From positions 6,034,001 to 6,098,000 of the forward strand of contig JACVYH010000001.1 of assembly GCA_014964245.1 (NCBI GenBank): 64,000 nt of DNA, in the 5' to 3' direction. The notes beneath the pieces are model-generated. The model did not search any database and had not been told where the DNA came from. It saw only the letters and a program-made list of their open reading frames with translations. Shown one piece after another: positions 46,157-57,073 of this stretch; within the stretch, counting starts at the first letter, position 1, and each line of letters begins with the position of its first letter. The position numbers and the translations under genes are program-made. This DNA comes from Nannizziopsis barbatae. Lineage: Eukaryota; Ascomycota; Eurotiomycetes; Onygenales; Nannizziopsiaceae.

Positions 46157-49100
46157 TCAGCCATCCTTAGTCGCCCTTAGGCTATGGGTAGCATTAAGTG
46201 CCTCCCTTGAGGATGCAAGACCCTGAATAAGGTCCCCTAGTAGGCGGTCTAATTCCGCCGCAACCACATCCTCACTAGCCCCTTCCGCGAGGCACTCGGA
46301 GCTTGGAGGCAGAGGTTCTGGGAAGTAGAGGGACGTTGGTTTGTACACCTCAGGAACAGGCTCGGCCTGCCTAGCAGCCGCTGGGCGGGTGGCCGGTGCC
46401 GCCGATCGGGCACCTTGCCCCGCTGAACTGCCCTGCCTAAGTGTCACCTCGTGGCTCCAGCTGCCTAGGTCGCTAACCGAGCCCACGAGGGTTGCGGTCT
46501 CGTCGCCTTCTGTGGCAGGAGATTGAGTGGCAGGAGGCTCCGCTCGCCGGGCCGTGCGAGGGCTGATTGGGCTGCCTGGGCTCGCAGCCCTGTCAAATCT
46601 GAAAGGGTCCCTCTCGGTGTCAGACTGCATAGATAAAGCCGTCGTGGGGCGAGATTCGGGATTGGCGTGGGGCCCTGCTTGGCCGGAAGGCACCCCTCCC
46701 GCGGTTGGGCGCCGAGGGGTGGGAAAGGGTTGGTTTGCACCCCTAACGGTCCCATGTATGTCCGGCGGCCAAGGGTAATTTGAATCGGCCATATTCCGCC
46801 CTCCGATCTCATTTTGGCCATCATTCTCATTTTGCCCCTCCAACTCACTTGTGCTTGGAGATTCCGCTGGTGCCGGGTCATCTGCTGGAGCGCCTTCATC
46901 TGTCGCCATGCTTGGAAAGGTCCATGTCATTGTCTCGCGTTTATCTGATTTGAAATTTCCTTCTTCGTCAGAAGGCTCTCCGCGATCATCGTCGTGCATG
47001 GACTCTGGCTCATCGGTCACACGGGTCGCCGATTCGAAGGTCCACTCCATCGTGGGCGGACGAGGGCCGCGAGGTTGAAACTCTTGTGAGGTAGTGCTAG
47101 AGCCTGATGACCCGCGGAAAAGACGGGCGCTTGAACGGTTGGCACGGATCGTATCTGGATCGGCTAGCTGGATTGGAGGGTTACTTGACGCAGAACCAGC
47201 AGCGTAGTGGGCAGATTCGTAGTCACCAAGATTGATATCAATGAAAGTAGAGGTGACTGAAGATCTGTCCGTATCCGTGCGTAGAGGCAAATCGGAGGTA
47301 CGTCGTTGTTGATCTTGTATTGGCACAAAATCTCTCTTGGTTTCGTACCTATAATCCGGTTTGTCCTCATCGAAGAGGCCTTCCATTGCCGCGGCTCCTC
47401 GCTTCACACGTTCGTTGAAGTTTGCCTCGTCGTCTGTCAACAGTGAACGTGGAATTGCCGTTGGGGTGAGATCGTCATCTAGAGCAGCTAGCGAAGCGGA
47501 AATCTCATCCAGGTTGAGTATCGAGTACCGTTTCTCGAAGCCGGCAGTCGTACTGAAATTCCAATCCTCAGCATCGAGTGCGGGATCTGGAACTTCAGCC
47601 GCTGCGGCACCACCAGGATTGAACAGAGAAATTCGCTGACCACCTCGCTGCGACCATTGATAGTATATTCGAACCAACTCACTTAGAATATCAGTTGGAT
47701 AGATATCTCTAGGCTGTGTGATGTAAGGGTGCTCTAGGATGTCTCGCATGGCAGGGCGGATCTTAGGGTCTGCCGTGAGTGAATATCCAACAAGTGATCG
47801 CAGTCCTTCGGAGTAGTTGTCACCCTCAAGCTTGGGAGGAAGTCGGTTTAGCTGGCGACCGATTTGTATTCTCTCGCGCAAAGTTGCGTTAGGAGGATTA
47901 CCCGTTGCGCATTCGAAGAGAGTACAGCCAAACGCCCAAACGTCCACCTACAATATGTTTAGCATGCTAGTGGAGAGGATATTCACAGTGCAGTTTACAT
48001 ACCTCACTTCCATATTGGTGGGGTCCCACCGGCGGCCGGTTGGGAAACATCTCCGGGGGCATCCAATGGGGAGTACCGATCCAGGTGGACCTTTTATCAA
48101 GCTGGGTCTGCAAGACGCCAGCGACCCCAAAGTCGCAAATCTGCAATCTTCCTTCCTCATGGATAAGGATGTTTGCAGCTGTTTGGGCAGAAGTGGTCAG
48201 CATTGTTCATTGATGGAAGTACGTTTTCAAAAGCATCATGCTCAGACAAAGCAAAGATCGAAGTTGGTCAGATTGTGACCTGTGATTGTAGGCTGTTTGA
48301 TCTTCAAAAAGGCAAGAAGAGTAAAAGATGAACTTACCCTTTACATCACGATGAATGATTCCTGCATCATGGATAGCCTTCAAGCCCTCAGCAAGCTCTC
48401 TTGCAATGGGGATGATGAATCTCTCATCAAGTTTGTCTCCAGTTGCACGCATCTGGGTATAAATAGTTAGTAAGCGGGTAGCGGGAGGGGCCATGCGATT
48501 TAAACAATGAGTAACACAACACAAAATCAGATTCACTCAATACGCAAAGAGCAGGGGCTTACCAGAGTTTTCACGCTACCACCAGGACAGTACTCGCAAA
48601 TAAGCCATAATTGTGTATGGATTGACACTGCCTCAATAAACATATTGATATTCTTGGCTCCGGCGTCTTTAACTTGCTGTAGGACTTTGCTTTCATGGAT
48701 AAAATCTTTAATAGACTCATCTTTTAGGTCTCTGACGCTTTTGTAGTCTAATTTATCAATGTCCATGACCTTGATTGCAACTATCTTTTGGGAGGAGAGG
48801 TGGCGTCTGCATTCAGCATCAGTATCCAGATCTGACTATGACTGTAATCATTAAAAATTTACAACATGAAGGGGTATTCACCCTTTGTACACTCTGCCAT
48901 AAGACCCCTTTCCAATCAATTCGTCAAAGGCATACGGAGGAATATCGCTTTTCGCACGTCGACACATCTCAGATACAGCTGCACCTTGCTCACGAGCCAA
49001 CCGCATAGCTTCGGACTTCTGCTTTGTCAAGGCCACCATGGCCGACGAAGGATCAAGGAACCTTGAACGATCCATCTTGGGTACAGGGGGAGGCGGAGAC

Positions 49101-50836
49101 GACGGTCTTGGTAGAACCTCCACTTCGTAATCTTGTTGAGGGACGCGTTTAAACAATTTACCTGAAAGGCTGGCCTTTCTCTTTCCGGGTCCCTGTTCTT
49201 TTGGGGTCTTTTCGCGATTCTCTGCAGTGCTTCGGGGTGAAAAAAGTTTCTTGAAAGATTCTGTAATTCGATGGATGCTCTTCCGACGGCGTTTTGCTAC
49301 TTCAACTGGGGTAGGAACGCGTTCTGGACGGGAAGATGAAGCGTCAACAGCGGTTGGAAGTACGGGCTTGTTTACTTTAGGGATGGACGGGCGAGTAACG
49401 CTGCGTCTGTGGACTGGCGGTGCTTGAACGACAATACCAGGAACGTCGACTTTAGGATTCCCAGCAGGTTCTGTAACACGACGTACTGCAGGAATTCGGC
49501 TTGGAACTTGGAGGTCGCTTCGTGAGCTTGGAGCACCCGGAAAAAAGTTAAGCGGATTGTATCGCCCGCGGTTGTTGAAGGTTTCAAATTGATATGGGTG
49601 TGGAAATGCCGGAGCTGGCTGATGTACAGGCTGCTGGACCTGATGAGGTCTAGGTTGAGGGCGCTTATGAGCTCGAGATTTTCCGTGGCGCGACTTTCGC
49701 GGCCTGCTGTGGCTTCGGCGAACGGGGGAGTAAGAACGGGATCCTTGTAAGAAGAGATTGGGATCAGGCGGCTGCTCGTGCGACGCGTTATAATATGGAT
49801 CGCTAGTAACTTGATAAAGCGCGTTGTCTCGCTGAAGTTGCTCTTCAAAATGGTCCGCGACAGCGGATCCAGGCTCAGAATATAGAGAAGGAGAGTATGT
49901 AACTCGGTTCTGTTCCCTCTCTTGAGGTGGAAAAGAGTATAGAGAAGGAGAGTATGCAACTCGGTTCTGGTCCCTCTCCTGAAGTGGAAAACCACCAGTC
50001 TCGTAAAACTGGGCTGAAGTCTCTAGTCCCTGTGGTTCACCAGGGTACTGGTTTTCAGGTAGACAATAGTAGCCTTGGTCAAATCCTGGAACAAAACCCT
50101 GAGGTGGCTTGTTGGTTGGCTCGTTGGTTGGCTCGTTGGTTGGCTCGTTGGTTGGCTCGTTGGTTGGCTCGTTGGTTGGCTCGTTGGTTGGTACCGGGTT
50201 ATCAAAAGCTTCCCCTGGGAATTGGAATTGTGATGCAAAGGGATGAGCTTCAAACTCGGCGTGCTCGGCACCAGAGTAAGGTTCACAGGGACTTGTGTGG
50301 AACCTTTGTTCAGCTTGCTGAAACCTTTAATGAACTGTTAACATTGCCATTCACGACAAATGCATCATTTGCACAAATACCTTGAGAGAGATCTATCCCA
50401 GCTTGTGAGGATGCGATTGCCTTATGAGTTATTCATGTCAGCAAATGATTTAGCATGATACTCTTTCATAGATTTTGCTTACCTGCTTCAACTTGGCTGC
50501 GAAGATCTTGAAGACCTGGAGTGTCGTTTTGGCTAGGATTCTCTTCAAAGGCTGATTCAGGAGCAAAAGGATTGTACTCTTCGTATGAGTACTCCGGATG
50601 AGGCGGTGGAAGGCCTTGATTGAGTTCTACTCAATTGGACGCGTCAAAACAAATGATACCCAGATACAACATGGAAGGATACACTTACGCCAAGTAGAAG
50701 AGGCTCTTCCTAGAGTGGGACGACGGTGAGATCTACAAAAGGCTCAAGGCATCAGTCAAGGTCCAAGGCCAACACAATGTGAAAAAGCAGACCGAGAAGC
50801 AGCATCACGCGGAGGAATTCCACGATAGTCTTCCAT
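46157..50836 (-). CDS. STE20/GCK-family serine/threonine kinase with long disordered flanks
   Basis: Nine exons on the minus strand: 50793-50836, 50689-50732, 50483-50626, 50381-50420, 48882-50324, 48563-48806, 48338-48452, 48003-48178 and 46157-47947; about 1346 residues. Much of exon 5 has no ATG near its start and is easily missed. The N-terminal ~550 residues are disordered and contain a PTNE tandem repeat and a 19-residue duplication. The kinase domain is about 552-826: GKGSYGRV glycine loop, VAIKV with the ATP lysine, HRDVKAANIL, DFGVAG and GTPHWMPPE (commoner form GTPYWMAPE), then VDVWAFGC. After it comes LVRIYYQWSQRGGQRISLFNPGGAAA, also seen in fungal GCKs, then a Pro/Ser-rich tail. 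The likely role is polarity or septation signalling; which fungal GCK this corresponds to is uncertain. The exon 1 donor GTCTGC is weak. Confidence 0.85.
49881..49994 (-). repeat. 57-nt imperfect tandem duplication in the kinase gene
   Basis: Two adjacent 57-nt copies (starting about 49881 and 49938) encode QERDQNRVAYSPSLYSFPP and QEREQNRVTYSPSLYSEPG. Differences are few and frame is kept, so this is a fairly recent coding duplication. Confidence 0.8.
50106..50189 (-). repeat. 12-bp coding minisatellite (PTNE repeat)
   Basis: One variant unit (GGCTTGTTGGTT) plus six exact GGCTCGTTGGTT units are read on the minus strand as repeated P-T-N-E tetrapeptides with one PTNK. Unit length is a multiple of three, so copy-number change would keep frame. 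Confidence 0.95.
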
Positions 50837-52614
50837 TTTGGAAGTTTTAGTGCGCGAAACAAGAAGATAGATGAAGACAAAGCTGATAGGGATCTGAACA
50901 AAGAGACAAGGGCAATGCTTTCGAGAAAGTTGACGAGATCTGGGAATGGTGATATTGCCAGATGATGGAAAGCAGATGATGGGGGAGAGAAAGGAAGGAA
51001 AAAAGGAAAGGGAGGAGGGAGCATTGTGTCCAGAGAGTGTAGCGAGAGGGGTTGCCAACTTACGTGTCAAATCAAAAAGCCAAAAGAGAATGTCCTCATG
51101 GGAGGTTCGAAGCCTGGAAAAGAGTGTGTATCTGGAAACCAATCGAGGTTGTTCCTGGACGTTTTATGCAAACGGCGTTGCAGCAACAATGTGATGCGGC
51201 GGAGAGTCAGATTTTATGCCCAGAATAGTACTACTCAGGGCGGACCTTTAAGCGCCCTCTTCGCCGCATTTACCCCTTGCTGGGACTCAGGATCAGGAGT
51301 TCCAGTATACCCTCGAAAACAGCTCCTATGGTTCCGGAGATCGATGTAGTTTTGATATTTCAGGGGAGATCTCCGTCACAAACCACGTGCCGTACAGAAT
51401 GGGAAAGGCGTAACCCTTAGCGCAAACATTAAGAACAAAGAAGAGGCCCACAGAAGTTGCTGAGGTAACTTACAATGAAGGAAGTTGCCGATGGTGTGAA
51501 GGAGGAGTTCAGCACGTGAGCAGCATGTTTGTGGGGTATCAAAGCATTGAAATGAAGAGCCAGGAGATAGCCGTCAAGTTGGGCTTAGTGGAAGGAGAAC
51601 TCCCTACGACCAGTCGGTTACGAGGAGATACCCGTTCGATTAATGGGGGCAAACGTCACCCCAAGTGGATATCCGACGTCCAGTCGTTGGTTTCGAGTTA
51701 GGCCGGCCCTGGACTCATGTCAGCAAGTCAAGTACGCGATGCTTTGGTGTTCAGTGGCGAGCTGCATAGTTATAAAACGATGGTTGGGTATAATCCGCGG
51801 GAAGCAGAGGTTTATAAATATAGCTTCAAGCGTTACGCCTCGCCGGGTAAGATTACGCCGTCACCGTGATAGATAGCATTGCGTATCCGGGCTCAATAGT
51901 CACAAAGTCCATAGAAAATTACAAGTCGAAGTAGGGGAAGGCTCATACGAATACAGGTCCCATAGGAGATATGAGAGCCGGAAGGAGCAGAAACGTGTGA
52001 GAGAACATTACATATATTGATATCAGGGTATAATATCAGTATTTAAATCGAAAGCAGATTGAGGATACGGTATATTGATATCAAGAGCTTTATATTGCGC
52101 CTTACCTTCTATGACACGGTCACGTCTACCATCAGATGGGCAGGAGGAGGGATGGAAGGATAATTGAAATAATATAAGAAGACGCCTTCACTAGCTGACG
52201 AATGCCCAGTAAACCACCGATATACGCCCGCACAGACTGGAAAATATGATGTGGATAGCAACCATCTCTTCTCCCGAAGAAATGCGATCGAAGGGATTCG
52301 AAAGAACGTCCGAGTTTCCGTTTCGGGAGTTTTCTCGAGCAGCTTCGGCTCGGAAAAACGTCCCATGTTTAGAATTGTGGGTCTGATATCGCCACATGAT
52401 TGGTTGCCCCTTCCCCACACCTTTTTGGGCCGCTTACGGAGTAGAAGGTCTCTCACAGACTCACAGTTGGTTCATGAATACCTTCAATGAATATTGTATC
52501 GATAATGTGTACAATTTGTTGCTACTCTATTTACTAAAGCCCAGAAAACATGTAGTTGCCTCCAAGAATACTAGATACATCTATCGCTAATTCGCTAGGA
52601 TCGAGTCGCTTGCA
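50837..52614. other. Intergenic region between kinase start and aminotransferase stop
   Basis: The kinase promoter occupies the left end. GA-rich plus-strand stretches around 50960-51030 are CT-rich on the kinase sense strand, fitting a leader. An exact TACGGAGTA is at 52435. No gene is recognised. Confidence 0.5.
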
Positions 52615-54642
52615 TCACTGGAGCGCAAATTGGGCGTTCAGTGTCTCCCCGAATCTCTGAATTGCGAGTTGAATCTTGTCCGCGGGAGCAGCCGCGAAAG
52701 TAGCTCGGAAAAACATATCCGTCGGTTCAACCGATCCATTTGCGGAGAACCAAGTACCACGCGAGACCAAAACTCCGTTAGCAACGGAAGCCTCAAATAT
52801 GGTCTCTTCGATGGTGTTATAGGAAGCTCCCTCTTGAATTAGAGGATGCTTTTTCCAATCAACTTTTATCCAATGCTGTTTTGATGAGGTCAGATTTTGG
52901 CTCAGAAAGAGAGCAATCGCGGGTACACTTACAAACATACCCGCCGCTGGAGGGTACCAGCTTGCAACGCTGGTCGGCAGGAACTTTTCACAGGCATCTA
53001 ACATAACATTCCTCCTACTGGTGTATTCCATACGAATATGAATCAGCCATTGTAGGTATTGTTCATGTCCCCATGCTTCCTCGAGCAGTTTATATAGAAT
53101 GAGTTGAGCCATTCCACTGGGATTTTGTGTCGATGTCTCGGCATTTCGTTGGAATCGCTCGATAATTTGCTCCGAAGCAACAACCCAGCCGGTACGGGAC
53201 CCTGGCGAAAGCACCTTGGAGAAAGATTCGAGGCGTACGACCCGACCATCCACATCCAAACTTAGAAAAGATGGGATTAACGTCTCCAAAAATTCCTGTG
53301 TATTCGCTGGAGGGGGATCCTGCGGTACATTGGATCCTTTGTATGGTTGCATTTGCAGGAAATAGTATGGTTCGTCTTCAATAATGATAATGTTATGTTT
53401 CTGTGCGACCTTGTACACCTCCTTTCTTCTTTCCGCGTCTTGAGTAGCCCCGGTTGGATTTTGGCCCGATGGTACGGTGTACAAAACGAAAGGTTTTCGA
53501 GAACCACGTGCCGACTCATCCCAGTTGCTTAGAATTTCGTCGATTGAGGACGGAAGAAGGCCTTGCTCGTCCATCTTAATCGGAACTAGTTGAAGTCCTT
53601 GGGGTAGTGCTGTCTCCATAGCACTAGAGAATGTATACTCCTCTACTAGAACGCTATCACCCCGGTTGCAGAATAACCGGAGCATCATGTCCCACGACGA
53701 TGTGCTGGCAGCCGTGAGCGTACACTGCCAGTCCGAGTACGGAGGGTTATGAACTATCTGTTATCAAGTTAGAGGGTACTTCTTTACGAGTGATCAATAC
53801 CGGCAAACCTCGGTATGCTCCGTTATAAAGCGCAATAGTTGCGCTGAGCCAGTTGATTGGCCATAATTCAGAGCAATTTCCAGATCTTTTTGTAGCATGT
53901 CAGTATACCACACGTGTCTCTATAGAACGATTCCAACGGACCATATTCACTCAATCCTTCCCGAATGTCGTACTTTCCAGCAGTTACGACCTGGCCGGAT
54001 TCATGGATATCTTTCTCTGAAAAATTTGGGGCGACGGGGACCTTGATAGATATTTCGTCGAATGGAAAATACTCCGGCGACGGCAGGCCACCTCCAAGAG
54101 AGATCAGGCCTAATGGACGACGATTGAATCAGCAAGAGTTGCAAGTTTAACGGTGGTTGTCTGGAACTCGGACGTACCTGGAAGCTTCAAATAGGTCGCA
54201 GCCTGCTTCAGCGAAGATGGCTAGATCGTTCAACCAATTTAGCAGATATGGGTCTAATCAGGGCATATATAATATACTTTTCGCGCCTTGCTCTCTATGG
54301 AGATGTAGTCTGCAGCGTGGAAAATCCCATTAATTGTGCGAACGGTATATTTCAAGGGGACCGACTGTGGACCTACCATCCCAGCGCTGAGCTTTCGGCT
54401 TAGTGTAGCATGCCTGATAAATACCGCAAGCAGTCAGCATCAGTTTGCAATGCGCCGTAGCTATCAGAAATATATACCGGACTCTTGAACATGTCACTAT
54501 CACAGCTCGGAGCAACACCTTTCGGCATGATTGACTTTGCGCGGCGAGCCGCCACGCCAGCGACGGTTAGTGGTTCCGGAGCCGCTCCAACAACTTCGGC
54601 GGTGTTGTCGCCGATGGCATCTTGCGCAGCGTGAGGAGCCAT
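52615..54642 (-). CDS. aro8: Aro8-type aromatic aminotransferase (PLP, class I/II)
   Basis: Eight exons on the minus strand: 54478-54642, 54377-54413, 54278-54294 (17 nt), 54178-54220, 53942-54109, 53809-53885, 52933-53757 and 52615-52875; 530 residues. Splicing gives KAQRWDESKARKPSSLKQAATYLKLPGLISLGGGLPSPEYFPF as a continuous family block (each part visible across exons). Later come NYGQSTGSAQLLRF, HNPPYSDWQCTLTA, VPSGQNPTGAT, the EDEPYYFLQ segment and SFSKVLSPGSRTGW with the PLP-binding lysine. The last intron (57 nt, 52876-52932) is in-frame and stop-free. The enzyme transfers amino groups between aromatic amino acids (or 2-aminoadipate/kynurenine) and 2-oxo acids, in Phe/Tyr/Trp and lysine metabolism. 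Fungi carry several paralogues, so the exact substrate is open. It diverges from the amdR-like gene. Confidence 0.88.
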
Positions 54643-57073
54643 GACGGATGTAGAATATTGAGAATCTATGCTTTAAATCTTCTCGCTGAAGCGCGGAGGT
54701 CGTAAGGTTGTCCAAAAAAGTCCCGCAGATAAGATAGAAGAGATGAAAGGATGGAAGGGGGGAGGCGAGATTATAAATCTTAAATCAAACTGCCCGTTGG
54801 AAACCGCATTGACAGAACTAGTTTCCAGATCCCGCCCTATGATCAGCTGGATGCGCTGGAGAATCCACATCGAAGCTCTCGACTGTGGATCAATAGTCGA
54901 TATACACCTCATGGCGTTCTTCGGCATTTTGGGGTATGGTGATAGGCTTATCCAGGCCGTGAAAATGGTGGCAACTAGCCAATCTTGCCCACGGCTTTCT
55001 TAGCCCTGCGGACACCGCAACCTATCTCGGAACTGCTTGGTAGCGCGTTTGAACTCCGAGAACCCCGCTTTGAAGGCACATAGAGTTGGAAGCTCTGGGG
55101 GAATTTATTTGGCTTGGACGCCCACATTCTTTCCCCGGCAGACTTATAAAAGCCACATTCTCCCGCCAACGAACGCAAGAAAGTCCAGGACAGGAGCAAC
55201 TCAACTGCTTTCATACCATGCGATGAACTGGCGGGTATTAGAGCTTTGACAAGAAGTGCCGGCATCCGGACCAGGGATCATTGAAGGCCCGGATTCCGGA
55301 CTGGACGCAGGTCACGAGCACGAGGTGAACCGCTTTGACGCCATGCGGAGTGCCCGTCACGGTTACGCAAATGGTGTAAGATATCTGAATGCAGCATAGG
55401 TTTCTTGTTCCTTGAGCAAATCTCTGCCGCCAGCTCGGACTCCTTTGGGTTATTTATTATATATTATATACCATTTTATAGCCCACACTTGCGACCGCTT
55501 TAGAACCCAGGCTGTCGAAAAAAGGAGCTTCTCTAAGTGGATACAATCGGTAATCCCCGGTCCTCGGTAGATGATCAACCCGAAAATGGGGAGAACTGCT
55601 CCGGAAGGACTACTCCGTACTAGGTAGTTGGCGATGGGTTTTAGATTGCAGGCCATGGTCCGAGGTCGGCCCGTCCTCAGCACAAGGTCGAAATATAATT
55701 ACATGCTGAGCAAGCTAAGAACGAAGAAAATGAAACATATACGGAGTAATAAATACGACTTTGCGGTTCGCCTTCGGATTGCCCTCATCCTGGAAAATGC
55801 GGAGTAGCAGAATGGAACTATCAGATGAAACCGCGACTCCCTCCTTGGTGACTCTTTTGTGCTGTTTATCCTACTTTTCCATCTTGGGTTACAGTATATA
55901 ATGATAGAGAGATCACTATGGAGAACTGACGGGTACTACTGATTCACCTCACGTTTTATAATTATTGGACTTCCTCCAATCTTCGAGCTGACGCATGCTC
56001 TCGAGGGTTTCGGGGTCCACTAAATAGTGCGGACGCCCTTGACGACAACTGACTCAGTATTCGAGATGTATTGATATTGAAGAAATGAAGCGGGCGCTAT
56101 GCAAATTTGCGATAAGAACGGAAAGACGACATTTGGTGCGGAGTGCAAAGGCCTGAGAACGGAATTAATAAAAAGTGAAAAGATCATTAACCCTGGTGGA
56201 ACGCCTACAAGGCCTGGTCCCTGCCACAGACCGGGAGACCCTTGCTAGCCATGCGCCATGCCGTTTTACTTTGTACCGAAGGTGACTGTCTCGATTTCTT
56301 GTTCCTTTTCGCAAGCTAAAAAATTTGTGATGAATCGGATGCGAATGGCAGTGTAGGACTCAAGGAAATTATGCTCGTTCTCCACAGGTTTCGAAACCTG
56401 ATATTGAACCTCTTAGGTGGGTATCTCGGGGATGAGGTCTGAAACTTCAAGTTATTACCTGATTGAATCGGGTTTGTATACGGAGTATCGGTAAATGAGA
56501 GCTCAGACCTTGGAATATGACTCGAATTGGTGTTTCTGCATGCTAATGCGGGTCTGGCCGCGAATGAAGTCACAATCACGATGCGAGAAAAGCGATCAGG
56601 ACAAGGGTACAAACCCTTGCCATGTGCGAAACGGAGAACGTCTAAGGCCCAAAAAGGTTCTCAATTCCCTGATGCCCGCCATCCTAGGCTTCATCCATAC
56701 CTAATAATAAGTTTTAGCCTGCAGAAAAGGTCACAGATCGCAGCGTAAGAGAAGCTCAGGCGCCCACGCCAAGCGCCTAGCGGCTTTCTCCCCCGCCTAA
56801 ACTCCAAGAGGATTAGAGCTTCCTGATAAACCCCGGAAGCCCCCAAGGACCCCGACGACTCTTGGGCCCTTATCTAAACGTTGGATCTCGTGGTTCTCTT
56901 GAATTTATCCTCTGCCTCCACGTTTTCGCATTCTCCATCCTTCCATCTAATCCTTCAAATATACATACATCTATCATAACCTCATGGCTGCTGTGCTCTG
57001 CGTCTCCATTGGATCTGCGGGGCTCAACACGTAGTCAACTCAAGCGCGCATTATACAGAATCCATACAAAGTT
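54643..57073. other. Divergent intergenic region between aro8 and amdR-like gene
   Basis: A 2.4-kb gap with exact 9-mer copies at 55611, 55740 (inverted to the first, about 130 bp apart) and 56479, and an AT run near 55450-55475. No gene is recognised. The right end contains the amdR leader with an upstream ORF. Confidence 0.5.
56984..57034 (+). promoter_or_regulatory. Candidate upstream ORF of the amdR-like gene
   Basis: A 16-residue AUG frame ends 39 nt before the amdR ATG (57074). The closeness makes it very likely to be part of the mRNA, and so a plausible translational brake; the effect is inference. Confidence 0.45.
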
